From Poecilobothrus nobilitatus (taxonomy: Eukaryota; Arthropoda; Insecta; Diptera; Dolichopodidae): a DNA stretch of 64,000 bases. Shown in pieces: positions 36,641 to 49,530 of the stretch; the stretch's first letter is position 1; the number at the start of each line of letters is the position of its first letter. The position numbers and the translations under genes are program-made. The notes below the pieces were generated by a model, which saw only the letters and a program-made list of their open reading frames with translations, searched no databases and was not told the origin of the DNA. The stretch is from assembly GCA_947095535.1 (NCBI GenBank), contig OX352773.1, positions 208,650,093 through 208,714,092 of the forward strand. Reading direction: 5' to 3'.

Positions 36641-37887
36641 TTTGGAGCATTAAATTTTATTGTTTTATTTAATTTTGAATTCATTTTTTCTTTTTAACTT
36701 TTAATAGCTGATATAATTATTTTATAAAACTATAATTAAAATTTGATCTTTATATATATAGTATAAAGTATATAGTCCAAGAATATGTGTATATTTCAAT
36801 AATAGGCACTTTTAGGATACTGTGATTTTTGTCATATTTTCATTTGCCGAATTCCTCCTATTATATTAAATATTTTTTTTATATACATATTAAATATAGG
36901 TTATAAATCTTGTTATACTTTATCTATGGTTTTAATCTGTTGAATAATTTAATATTTTCACAGTTTTACATCTTGATTTTAGGAAGAAAAAAAAGTATGT
37001 TTAAACGTTTTAGCTTCTTTGAAATTTTATTCTTTAACGCTTCTATTCTTTTCTTATGCCTCTTTTTTAATAATAGAATTTCTTGATATATTAAATAAAA
37101 TATAAATATATATTAAAAATTTATGAATTATTACTATTTTCAAGGTTAGTTAAAAGGGTTTTTGAATTTTTTGAAAGAATTAATAATTTTAAAGAATTTT
37201 AAATTAAATGACCTAAAAATTAAATTATTTTTTGTTTTTAAATTTCTTTTAGATTTAAAAGAAATTTTCTCATAATTGTTTTTCAATTTAACTGAAAATT
37301 TCTTTTAATGTCCTTTTATAATTTTATTATTACATATACATATATAAGAAAATCAAATAGTTTCAATTTTATGATAATAAATCATAATTTTTCTCCGAAT
37401 TATTTTTTTATTTCGTTTCACTTTCATTATATAATTTTTATTTTCAATTCGGGATTTAATTTTAGTCAATTATATGGTGAATTTGGTTATTACTGAAATT
37501 TGTTTTAGTCATTTATGAAATTTTACATTAAAATTAGCTATATAATATGTAAGATATAATAGTATTTTGGAAGCAATGATTTTAAATGATAATCTGTACA
37601 AGTCTCGTGGGCACTTCATAAAAAGGACCTGTTGTGTGAAAACAATAAAATAAAAAAAAAAGTAAAAAGAATTATTTGAAACAAATGAACTCTGACTCAT
37701 GATGGTTTTGAATTTCAAAAAATGTTTATTATAAAGAAGAAAAAATATCTATACAAACGTATTTAGATAATGCGGAAATCGTGATTATGATTCAGTCTAT
37801 TTATTTTATGTTTTTTTTTATTTGAATGAAAGTCTTAAAAATTTTAAAATTTTTGAAGTGGTTACGCTTGAGCAGTTTTTTTTTTTT
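36641..37887. other. AT-rich non-coding stretch with one perfect hairpin
   Basis: Contains AAATTTCTTTTA-GATT-TAAAAGAAATTT at 37240-37267, a perfect 12-bp stem with a 4-nt loop. No coding exon or family-level match was seen. The open frames at 37308-37496 and 37509-37718 look random. Confidence 0.5.
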
Positions 37888-38262
37888 TAAATCAGAGCAG
37901 AAAATATAGAGCAGAGGATTATCTGTCAAAATGAAAATATTGTTTTTGTTTTTAGATCCGAGTGCTCAGAGTTTTGTAATTTGTGTATTTTTATTAAATC
38001 AGAGCATGCTCAGATTACGCTCTACATACTCATTATAAATATGTTGAGTACGCCAGTCATAATAAATTGACTGATACATTTTGACGTTTGTTTAACAATA
38101 AAAAGTCAAAATAATTTTTTCATTACACAAAATTTTAAAAACCCCGGGATTTATTCGAAAGTGTGATTTAAAAGTTTTATCTGAAAATTTTGACTCACTT
38201 GAGCATGCTTTGCTCAGACCTTTGTCATTTTTATCTGAGCGTGCTCAGATTTATACCCTAAT
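37888..38262. repeat. Element with repeated GAGCATGCTC palindromes
   Basis: The core box recurs: CCGAGTGCTCAGAG (about 37959), GAGCATGCTC (38002-38011, a perfect 10-bp palindrome), TGAGCATGCTTTGCTCAG (about 38200-38217) and GAGCGTGCTC (38237-38246). Most copies continue into AGA or AGAT. AATCAGAGCA-type words occur near the left end (about 37890) and their complement near the right end (AGCGTGCTCAGATT, about 38236-38249), so the whole can fold back. No open frame. It looks like a MITE or foldback element, class unknown. Confidence 0.5.
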
Positions 38263-41200
38263 TTAAAAAAACGCTTTTGGTTTAGTAATACATGTTTTTA
38301 ATTTAATTTAAAGCTTTTAAATTTACACACAATAAAGACTTTAGTTTTTTACTAAAAGAAAGTGTAGAAATATTGTATTACAAAACACTAGCCAATATTT
38401 TAAATAAAGTAATGTATAGAAAATCTCAAATACTCTCTTTCAAAACAAATAGGTGCTGCAGGTTATATATAGTTTAAAAAAATTATATTTTTAAGTTGAA
38501 CTTCTAAAAAATTCTCGCTATAATGTAAAAAATTTATTGATAAGATCACTTCACACTGACAAAAATTAAAAATATTATACAATCTGTTCTAAAATGTAAA
38601 TAAGTCGAAAATAACAAATAGTGGTCTGTAAAATATGATTAAGTATTAACAAAAATTTTTAAAATTGAACATAAAATTGTAAATAAAATCAAAGTTGAAG
38701 AAAACTAAATTTGTTATTAAATTTATCTTATATATGTATAAATTTTTAAACTCCAGATTTTATAATTAGTATGAAACTTATAAAGAAAAATTTCAATGAC
38801 CGCTTCGGTCATTAAATCATAATTTTAAATTTTGTAAATTAACTATAGGAGCTCACATTTCAAATGTTTTCAACTCTCATTAAAGGATTTTTTAATTTTT
38901 TTGTATTTTTTTTTTTGGTATAAGAAAACCATTAGGAAAATTCGATGGGCCCTTAATTTGGTTTTCCTTAACTATATGTACATATAAAAAGGAAAATTTA
39001 TTTTAAGGTTATTAAACTCTTTAAAAAAATCTTAAAAAAATAAAATTAAAGAATATTAAAATTTTGGTTAAATTTAAAACAAATAATAAAAATTTTTATT
39101 AGATTTTAGTTTGAAAATAATTATAGTAATAAAATTTATAGGAAATCTAGTATTAGTAATGAATTTTAGTTTTAGTAATCAAGTGCATATACAGCATATA
39201 GAGAAAACAATGTTGCACCAAATGGCATTTTAATGATCTGTTTTGAAACTTTTATGTTCCGTTTATGAATTTTATAGCAGATTTTTGGTCCATTTAAAAC
39301 TATTAAAATTTATAATAAATAGTTTATAATAATGTTAATTTAAATACTGTACAAAAAACATAACATTAAAATCAAATAAAAATAATAAAAGTTACATAAA
39401 AATTTATTGTTAATATAATAATGAAAATAATTTAATTATTTATGCATATAAACATTGTTGCATTATCTTGCTAAACATTCATATATTATAACAATGAAAT
39501 ATTGTAGTCATAATAAATTTAAAAATGTTGAGTTTTGTAAAAGTTTCCTTTAATTGTTATCACAAAAGGCAAGATTATACATTAATTGTTATTAAAAGAG
39601 AGACAGATTCTGGTTTGATGCAGTCATTATACAGTTGTTACAGAATTATTGAATTAATTATTTATTAATTATTATTATTATTATTTCCTTATATGTTGCT
39701 TAGTTATAAGTGAAAAATTTCGAAACCTCTTCTGTTAGAATGTGGTTATTTAACTATTATTATTTTTATATAATTGTATTATTTATTTGAATATGACCCA
39801 GAATTTGAATTAAAAATCCAAAATATATTATTTATTTAATATACGAATTTAATTTTTACTATCGACATTTGTTTTTTTTCACTTTAAATGCTGCAAGAGT
39901 TCTAACCCACATAATATTAATTTTGTATTACTTTTTGGATACCTACAAATTATTATATTTTTTTTTCAAATTAATTTCACAAAATTAAATGATTATTTTA
40001 TTGTATAATATTAAAAAAATTTTGAATACCTATACTAATAATATCATAACATAATTTTTTATATTTACCGTTTCATAATATTTAACTATATGTGTATATT
40101 AATTTTATTTTAAATTTTTATTTACATTTCGTTTACATTTTTCAAATTAAATATTTAAAAAGGATCACTTAATTTGAAGGATTCAAATAAAATAATAAAA
40201 CACCTTCAATCTATATATACATTGAATATACCAAAATAAATTTATAAACAATTTAAGAGATCTTAAGTATACCAGTTTAAGATCTTTATTTAAATTGAAG
40301 TGTTATGTCAATTTGAAGAAAATATCCTTCATCATATGATCATATCTCAAAAATAAAGGTTGTGTTTTTTTCTCTTAAGCCACGTGTCAACTGAAAAGAC
40401 CAAAATTTTTAGATTTATTGACTGGAAATTGAATCTTTTTATATAGAGAAATTGAATTTTTTCATGTGATTTTTATTTGTAAGAAGATATCATACCGGTA
40501 TTTATATTGACAGATTATTATTCAATTATATGAAATGAAGCACAGGTAAAATTTGATAAAATAATAAAAATATTTCGAAAAAAAAAAACTGTAGAAAGAA
40601 ATTAGTTCAGGTTATCATAATTAATTAACAATTTAAGTATAATATTCTAATTTCTAATGATAAATTTATTATATATGATGTTTTATATGAGAAGAATTAT
40701 ATATAATTGTATAAAATTGTTTTAATCAATTTATCTTTTGTTCTTGATTTACATTTATTGCCCATCAATAACATTCTGTAAATTATTTCATTTTTCGCAA
40801 AGTTAGTTTTGTGATATATATATATATATATATGTTATATAAGACAAGAATACCTGATGATATCAAAATTGCAAAAATTTTGTTGGAAACAATATAATAT
40901 TATTATTAAAACTTGATTTAGATCAATGATATTACTTAAAACGTAACGTAAAAAATCATTGGTTGAAGTCAATTTTTCTCGTAAGATCAGAGAAATTTGT
41001 TTTTGTAATTCTGATTGAACTCATCTATTTCAAATATAATTTGCTCCTTTATTGTGCTCCTTCTAGTTTTAGCTAATATTTTTAAACCTTCTCTTGGGAA
41101 CTTCTTCTATCACTTTGTTAGTATATAATTTTGCAATTGTATAATGCATTTTAGTTTTAAGTAATCAATTAAACTGAAAACAAGGACAAAAACATATTAA

Positions 41201-43779
41201 GAGTTATTTTTGTGGTATAAATATTTATGTAATTTGAAAATTTAAAAATATTTTAACTTTTCTATTATTCAATAAAAGCGATATTTTAAATACTTTGGTA
41301 GAATTGTTTCCTAGAAAAGTCCTTTATTTTAATTTGCTTAAAATATGTATCTACATTAGAACATATATGTATATATTTAATTTAATGTTGCATTTTAAAA
41401 ATACCTTTTTTATACTTTTAACGTAAGATTATAAACAGTATATAAAATAAATAAGTTTGACTGAATGACATTTCTTTTTAAATATTTTAAAATTTTGAAT
41501 TATCCTGGTTAGGTTAGATAATTAAAAACACATTTAAAATTTTGGAAAATTATCATTTCATTCAAAGGTTTGTGAAAGTATATATATATAGATTAACATT
41601 TTTAAAATATTTTTTTTTTAGAGATATATACAAAAAATTGAAATACATTTTTAAAATACATAATATATATGAATAAAATATTTTACCTGCTTTCATTTAT
41701 TTACCATCCATTTTTATTTTTAAAATTTTTTTGTATACACCGATCAAAACAAATGAGTCACATTGTTTACACTTCGGATCAGTAAAAACAAAATAACAAA
41801 AATTATGTACACACCCTGCGGTGAAGTAAATTTTATAATTTTTATTGTTTTATAACTCTGTTTTGATTCAAAATGAGATTCAAAATAAATATAAGGACAC
41901 AAAATAATAACATTTATAATATATATATACATATATTATACTCGTATGAATGGTGGTGAAATGCACTTTAATTATTTTTTTAATAATAAGTATCGAAGTA
42001 GAATAGTTAAATTTAAGAAAATGTTAGTATAAAATAAGGAAAATAATAAACCAGTATATGAGAGCTATGTTTAATCATGTCCTTATTCTATATTGATTCA
42101 AAATAATAGATTTGTGACGTCATTAAAGAAGCAAAATAAGTGAAACATATGTTTTCTTAAAAGATATACAATAACATGATAATGATAACAAAAATAAAAG
42201 GAAAATGATAAGGTATATTTTTAATATATGTAACAACTAAAGATTGAAGAAGTGCTGCTGTACAGATTATTGTTATTACAAAAGAATTTATATATGCAGT
42301 GTGGGTATGGTAATAAAATTTAATTATAGAATAAAAAAAACCTGTATGAAATCTGTTATTATTCTATTATGTATAAGGATTAAAATTATTGTCACACTGT
42401 GTAAATTGATAAGATTTTTTTTTGAAATAAGTAAACAAGTCAATAAAAATATGTACATACATGTATATGTAAAACTTTTATTATTATTGAAGATATTGTT
42501 TATAAAAATTAAAAATTTTACTTCAAATTAAGGATAAATATATGTTTATAATCTCTTTAGTTTTGAATATTGATAAAAGAATCCTTAAAACTTGTAGCCG
42601 GGTTTTTATTAGACGGTTAATTGATTTAATAATTCGATAATAAAAATGTTTAAACGAAAATATAAACAATTCTTAGAACACACGTATTTTTTGAGAATCA
42701 TATATACCTTTTCGTTTTAGAAAATTTTCTATCCGATAATGAAATCAATAAATCTTTAAACCAATATACTATGTTTTAGGAATCTTTATGATATATATCA
42801 TCAAATTAATATATACACTTTCACAAATAATATATATACTGGGTATCAATCTATATTCATCAATAAATACTTTAAATTTCGGAAAGAAAAATTGTTTAAA
42901 ATACTTTTCCTCATGTTTATTTTATTTTTTCTTGTGGATTGTGTGGATATAACTTTACAATAATTGAAATATTCTGAAATATTAAAAAAGACATTAATGA
43001 TTAAAATGAATTTAAAATCCAAAGTTAAGTAGATTGCAAGAGTTTCAGTTTATAAAAAAAATTTAAGTTTAAATTTATTATAAAATGTTTGTAGAAGAAT
43101 AGATTTTAAAATTATATAATAAATTGTAACCTAAATGTAAATAAATTCAACCATAATATTATTCAATTTTATAAATATATACTGTAGAAAATATTTTTAA
43201 TCAATTTAACCACCTATAATGTTAATACTTCATATGTACACCTATATAGATTATATACATATATTTTAAAGTTATATAAATTTTGTCTTTGCTATTAATT
43301 GAATTTAAATTGTTTAGAAGTAAACAATTTTATTAATTATACGTTAACTAGGTTAATATTTATTTTATCAATATAAGAAAGTCTAATAAAATTCTTTTGT
43401 TCATTATACTTAAGCCTATATATATAAAAAACAAAAAATAGTAATTGTAACAATAATATGGTTTTATTTAACTAAAAAATTGATTTACCTTGATTTTATT
43501 TTTAATGTCAATCCTTTTGTCTGTCTTGAAATTTTATATAAATAAAATATTTGCCATTACGAGATCTGGCATATTTTACCCTATTTTGCAAATGTTCTAA
43601 TAGTAATAGTAAACTAAGAGATCCATAATATTTGTTTCCTTTGTGAAATTTGTCACGATTTAATACTAAAATTCTTTCATATCACGTACCTATATGTACA
43701 GTTCTTTATTTTTAAATTAAAGATTTTATATAGTTCATACAACTTGTTTTATAGGATAGTAAAAAATTGGAAGTAATAC
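38263..43779. other. AT-rich non-coding stretch
   Basis: No supported gene. On the minus strand at about 41105-40990 a 38-codon open stretch (EGLKILAKTRRSTIKEQ...) has a protein-like look but no start, splice sites or recognised family. TA runs occur at about 40815-40835. The ORF at 42244-42531 is long for this composition but lacks domain or codon evidence. Confidence 0.5.
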
Positions 43780-44217
43780 TTTTTTACTAAGAAAAAGAAT
43801 TTCCATTTTAAGTGCAAGTTTTTTTTTTTAATGAAAGTATTTTCGTGTTAAATGCAAGCTTTCATTTTTAATGCAAGTATATAACTATATGTATACCTAC
43901 GTGTATACCTAAGTATATAACAATGTATAACTATGTGTATATAAATATAAGTATATAATATATATATAACTATATGTATATCTATTATCCTTTTAGAGAA
44001 AGGATACAAATATCCTTAAATTTTTTAATAATAAGCAATACATTTTCAACCAGAGAAATTTTTTATAAAAATAAGGTTCAGTAAAAATCATTTCTTGAAC
44101 TAAAGGGGAAAAATTGCTCCAAATAAAAAAGAACTTGAAATTAAGAAGAAAAATCTTGCATTTTAAAAGAAAATTCTTGCACTTAAATTGGAAAAACTTT
44201 TTATTTAAGTAAAAAAA
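43780..44217. repeat. Foldback-like inverted-repeat element
   Basis: The left arm (43780-about 43877) reads TTTTTTACTAAGAAAAAG...TTTCCATTTTAAGTGCAAG and is followed by further TTAAATGCAAG and TTAATGCAAG units. The right arm (about 44131-44217), reverse-complemented, reads TTTTTTACTTAAATAAAAAG...TTCCAATTTAAGTGCAAG, then AAAATGCAAG and AATTTCAAG units. Each arm is therefore a string of T-rich units of about 24-27 bp ending in TGCAAG, in opposite orientation, around a TATGTATACC-rich centre. This is the organisation of foldback-type elements. It shares the TTTACTTTAAGTGC flavour with the locus at 60598-61178. Confidence 0.55.
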
Positions 44218-47200
44218 TGTGTAGTTAGTTCTAAGTTTTTATCTATTCCTGAAAGGTTTAAAAAAATAATACGCGTGCTGCCCAGCAATAAATTCTCTAC
44301 TGATCCTTAGTTTCTTAAAGGCTGACCTTGGGCAGAAGTATTTAAAGTGGAGGTGAAATTTAGAACATGAAGTAATAAGGATGAGCACAATAGATGAGAG
44401 ATACATACATCAGATATCATACATCAAAAAGTTGTAGTGTTACTTATATGTTCAAATAATAATAATTTAATCTAATAATAAGGTAATATCGTATAATTAT
44501 ACTGAAACCAAAAGTATATATAATTGTTGTTGTAAAAGTGAGAAATATTTTAACTGTAGAAAATGTTTGAGTTTTAAACCTTTAACGCTGTGGTATAAAT
44601 ACATTTTATTTACAGAAACATTTATAATTTCAGTTTGTTTTGTCCTTTTTTTATGATTATTTACTTTTTTTCATAAAATTTAATATAAACGGAGATATTT
44701 CTTAAATATTTATTTGACAAATAAGGAAAATCACATTATAATAAAGTTTTTTTTTTTCATTTCTTTGTTTTTTGCTTTGGTTTTCAATTTCCTATAAACC
44801 ACTTTTCTAATTAGGTATTGTCTTATGTTTTTCTGTTTCGAAGTTTTACCGTACCTGGTTACTTTGATTATGTTAAAGTAAATATAAGTATTTTGAAAGT
44901 TGAATTTATATGATCCCTTCCTGTTTGTGATGTCTTCTTTTTACGTTTGTTTTTTGTTTTAAATAAATTAAGAGAGAGAATCTTTTCCCTTTTTTTTTTT
45001 TTTAAGTTAAAGTCTTTTTAGGCGTAATGATCATGTCTCTATGAAGGAAATCCTATATTCAAGTGCATTGTCAACAATATACAAATTTTGTAAATGTTTC
45101 TTTTTTTTTGAGTAAATATTATGCAGTGTTTTTTATAAATTTTAGCTCTACAAACAATCATCACTTTTAATACAATATGGTAGGGATTGTGTCAAAATTT
45201 TGTATTTTAAAATTCTGAAATTATGAAATCCTGATTTTGCAAAATTCTAAGTTATAAATTTCTGAAATTTGCGCTTTTTAAAATTTTGTTACACCGAATT
45301 TTGTAATTAAGGATTATGTAATTAAGAATTTTAATTTATAAATATTTGATTGGAATAACCACATAAAAAAATTGCTAGCACTAAAAATATAATTTAGTTC
45401 TAAAAAAAGTATTGTACCTAAACATTACAATCCTAGAAACAAAATTAAGTGTAGACATTAAAAATATTATTTTTTCTATATAACAAAAGTCAAATATTTA
45501 TTAACTACATATATGTATATATACATATATATAGGTTCTAAATAAAAACTATGATAATATATAGATACAAATTATTACGTATATTCCCTAACATTTAATT
45601 TAGCGCAGGTCGTTATAGTTATTATTATTATAGATTCAGAAATATTTTTTGTCATTTTTTTTTTAAATTTATTTCATTTTTCAAAAGAATACATGAATTA
45701 TTTTTTTAACATTTGATCCTTTTTTCACTTTTCTACAATAGTGTTAAGGATTAAGAGTAAGATATTTTTTTAAAATAAGGTTAGTATTCAAGTCATTAGA
45801 GAAAAAGGACTCATATTATAGAATTTGACATATTTATTGCACTAAAAAAGATCATCTTTATAATTGAGATGGTTCTCAAATTGAATGAATTATTGGATTT
45901 TTAAAGCGCCTATGTCTCATTGATGAAATTTGAAGCTAGAAAATTATTCCAAATATAAGTATGTATGTATAGGATAGGGACAAATTATGTGGTTAAATTT
46001 AAAGTGTTTATAAATTGGGTGGTATGTTTACAAAGAACTATCATAATAATTTAATTTATATTTTGTTGTATATAAAACTATATACTTAAATTAATAAATT
46101 ATAAAAGAGTTCACATGGTTTATAAGTGGTTACAATGTTAAATTTTGTGGTGTTAGTTCTTCTTTTAATTAATTGTAACATTTGTAACTACAATAGCAAT
46201 GAAAGGAAAAAAAATAAAAAACCAAAGAAGAAATATAAATTTTATTTTTAAGTGAAATTTTTACATAAAAACAAAATAATTCCATTTATAATCGTCTGCC
46301 TATACCTAAATAAATACTAAAAGAACGTAATTAAAATTATACTAAGTAATTCGATTATTTACAACTTACGCAAATTCAGTTAATTAGTGACTTTAGTGGC
46401 TAGAAAAAATTCTTATAATTTTACCTATAGGTATAAATACTTTGTTAAAATTCTATTTTATCCTAAGATTATTATGTAACTAACTGAACAAGTAAGGATC
46501 TAGTAAGTACCTAGGATCGATTATCGAAAATATCAAGAATAAATGGGAAAATTGCACGTAGAAATAAATAACGATCCAAAACAAATAAATTCGTATATAT
46601 ATGTAACGATGCGAGACGTTAAAATTTTAAGTGATGGGCAAAGTGGTCTATAACCCTAAGGTTATCAAATACGAGTATCCATAATAAAATCTAACCTATT
46701 AAAAAAACGGGGGATAATGAGCTTTTGTGAATAAGATCTTAATAGATACCAGGTTTCTAATGTTTATTTTTATTGCTGCATTGCATTTATAAAAGTTACA
46801 ATTTAAAGATACAAATATAGGTATAACTATATAATATGAACTTGAAAAATGAAAATTTCTTATGTGGCTGCCTATAAACAAAATAAGATAACATTGAAAA
46901 AACTTTTCTTCATTCAGCTAAATTAACTAACACTTTTATAGTTTATAAATAATTCTATAATTAATATTATATAAATGCTCAGATCGTGCAATTAATTTAC
47001 CTAAATACATTCATTTTTAGAATTCTATTTTATATTTGGTATAACGATGAAATTAATGAGATGTATATATATATTGTTAGTTATAAATTATATAATTAAA
47101 ATCGAGTTTCAATATAGGTACTCTTTATAATGATTAAATATGTAGTTATATTATTAACTATAGGTATAGGTATAACGTATTTAGTCAAAAAGAACATTGT

Positions 47201-49500
47201 TATAAAAAACATTGAAAATAAAGTTCAAAATTGTTAATCATAATCATCACATTGAAAATATTTGAAATTACATAAGTTAAGCTTACGTTTTAGGTATGTA
47301 CCTACAAAGGCTTTTGAAAAAGTATAAACAGCTGTGAATAGGTACATAAACATACTTATCGTAAAAATTAAAATTAAACAAGTTCTATATGAATAAGCTT
47401 CTATATCAATAAAAAAAATCAAGTCAATCACATTATAGTGCTGAAACTAGTACTGAAACATTCATTTATTATTCTGTTCTGGGTTCTGATTCTAATACAT
47501 ATCAGTAATTTTAATCAACAATAACATCGTAAAGTTAAAAAAAAAATTTAACTTAACCTACAAATAGAATCTTTTTTTTTCAATTATGTTCATGTTTTAC
47601 ATTAAAAATAAAAGACCATAAAATCATTTAATAAAAATTAAAAAAAAAGTAAAATAAAAATTTATTTTTTTTACAATGGAAATAAAAACATAAAAGTTTC
47701 ATTGCCAATCAAAATAAACAACAAAATTATAAAAACTTTTTTAAAAAAAGAGGGCGTATCTTATAAACGCACATTATTCAATGCATACAATATGTAATAC
47801 AAACGGAATGTAATACACACACACACACCAGCACATCATATAGACTGCAAATGTATTAAGATTTAATTAAAAAAATAAACAACTACCTACATAAAAAATT
47901 AAAACAAAATCCATACATACATTTTTTGAAGCCAATTTCATAGCCATACTTATACTAGCAACATTCTGTTTGAAATCCAAATAGTTTTATATAGAAACAT
48001 TTTCTAGCAACATTTTATTCTTCATATAGAACGCAACAAAAAATATATAAAACGTTAGGAAACAAACATTATTGTTGGAATTGAATTAGTTTGATTTGAG
48101 TATGAGAATTGAGCAATTAAAATATTTTTGTATGATATGATAAGTAAATAAAGAGAAGTGTATTAAATTAAGGTAAATATATTGGATTTAATTAAGGTGT
48201 GAAAAAGACAGATGATTTTATATTTTAATATTTTTTGGCCTTTGGCTATGGAAAAAATATATGTACATACATATATGAATAAGAAAGAGAAAAGTATATT
48301 TTTTAATACATAGAAATTATTGAATGTTAAAATTTTTGATTTTATTGTTTTTTTTTTTTGTTTTTATAAATTAACATTTATTTGGTGGTATTTATTTGTA
48401 TTTTTGCTTTCAGATAATATTTTTTTTTTTATTTATAAATTATAACTGAATGATTGAGTGAAATAAACTCCTATTTATTATGATTTTCTATTATTTTTTC
48501 CGAGCAATGTGTACACCAAAATTTACTGCTTACTTAATAAGAAATACATACATATGTATGTAAAAATTAGTTTCCTATGCATTTATAATTTTTCAAATTT
48601 TAGTTGTTAGGTATTGTCATAAAATTTCTAAACTTCTATAAATTATGTACATATATATGTATGTATGTAGGTAGGTACATACCTAGAAATACTGAATGAA
48701 ATCAATTTAAACCATATGTTTTTTAATGTAAAAATACTGTACCTATTTACTGAATAAAATAAACGATGTCTAGAATTAGGATGATGAATCTTTTTATCAA
48801 AATTACACACTATGTATTATGTAGTTAATAAGTAATCATAAATTGGTGATTTCGGTGAGAGAGTAGTTATTCACCTGGAGTGTCAACCGTGAAGGTATGT
48901 TGATATAAGAGAAACCATATACTGTTTTCATTTCTAAATTTTATATGGATCATCCAAGTAGCTCTTTTAAAATTTTACTGTGAGCTGCTTTATAACCATC
49001 GCAAAGATTCGCATTATATTTATTGTAATCTGTATTATTTAATAATGAGTGTTATGCTGTATTACAAAACCAAAATTAATATTTTTACGAACTCCAATTG
49101 AATTAAAGTAGATATAGGTATTTAAAATAGCTATATCATTTAAAAACACTTACATAGTTTTGAAGTATATTAGCAATGTACATGCGATAAGAGATGCTAA
49201 GTCAATTTAATATAGTTAATAGTAATTAGTATAAAATGTAATTAATTTTTTGTATTCAGATCTGAAACTCAACTAGTAACCCCTTATTTATATATATTGA
49301 ATTAAATTTCGAGCGTTATTATATACCTAAGAAATATTTTTTATTTATTTTATTTAATTTTTCTTATTTTTTTTTTTCAAATCTAAATATTCTTATTTTT
49401 TTTTTTTTCTAGTTCAACAATATCATTAGGAAAAGAAAAAATAAAATTAAATACATAGTTCAAGAAATTTGTTCTATTTTTGTGTGATTTTTTTTTTTTT
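44218..49500. other. AT-rich stretch upstream of the plus-strand regulator gene
   Basis: Presumably promoter-proximal or intronic DNA of the gene whose coding starts at 49531. No exon is firmly seen. It includes a short (CA)n run at about 47813-47829 and a repeated TTAAGGATTATGTAATTAAG-type word near 45305-45330. The open frames at 46699-46881 and 47234-47431 lack support. Confidence 0.45.
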
Positions 49501-49510
49501 TCATATTCAG
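49501..49510 (+). promoter_or_regulatory. Likely splice acceptor just before the first coding exon
   Basis: A run of more than 12 T residues followed by CATATTCAG (AG at 49509-49510), 20 bp before the ATG at 49531, makes a strong acceptor, so the coding start probably lies in an internal exon with a spliced 5' leader. A second T-tract plus TTTCTAG lies at about 49390-49413 and could be an alternative acceptor. Confidence 0.45.
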
Positions 49511-49530
49511 TTTATTTAAAAACTTGTAAA

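Noticed and set aside
42244..42531. 95-codon plus-strand frame with many Ile/Lys/Cys residues
   Set aside because: Long but lacks any recognisable motif, splice context or codon signature. Expected occasionally in 64 kb when stop-free by chance.
49480..49530. N-terminal extension of the regulator protein upstream of the ATG at 49531
   Set aside because: It begins at a non-ATG codon and translates a poly-T tract that looks like the polypyrimidine part of a splice acceptor.
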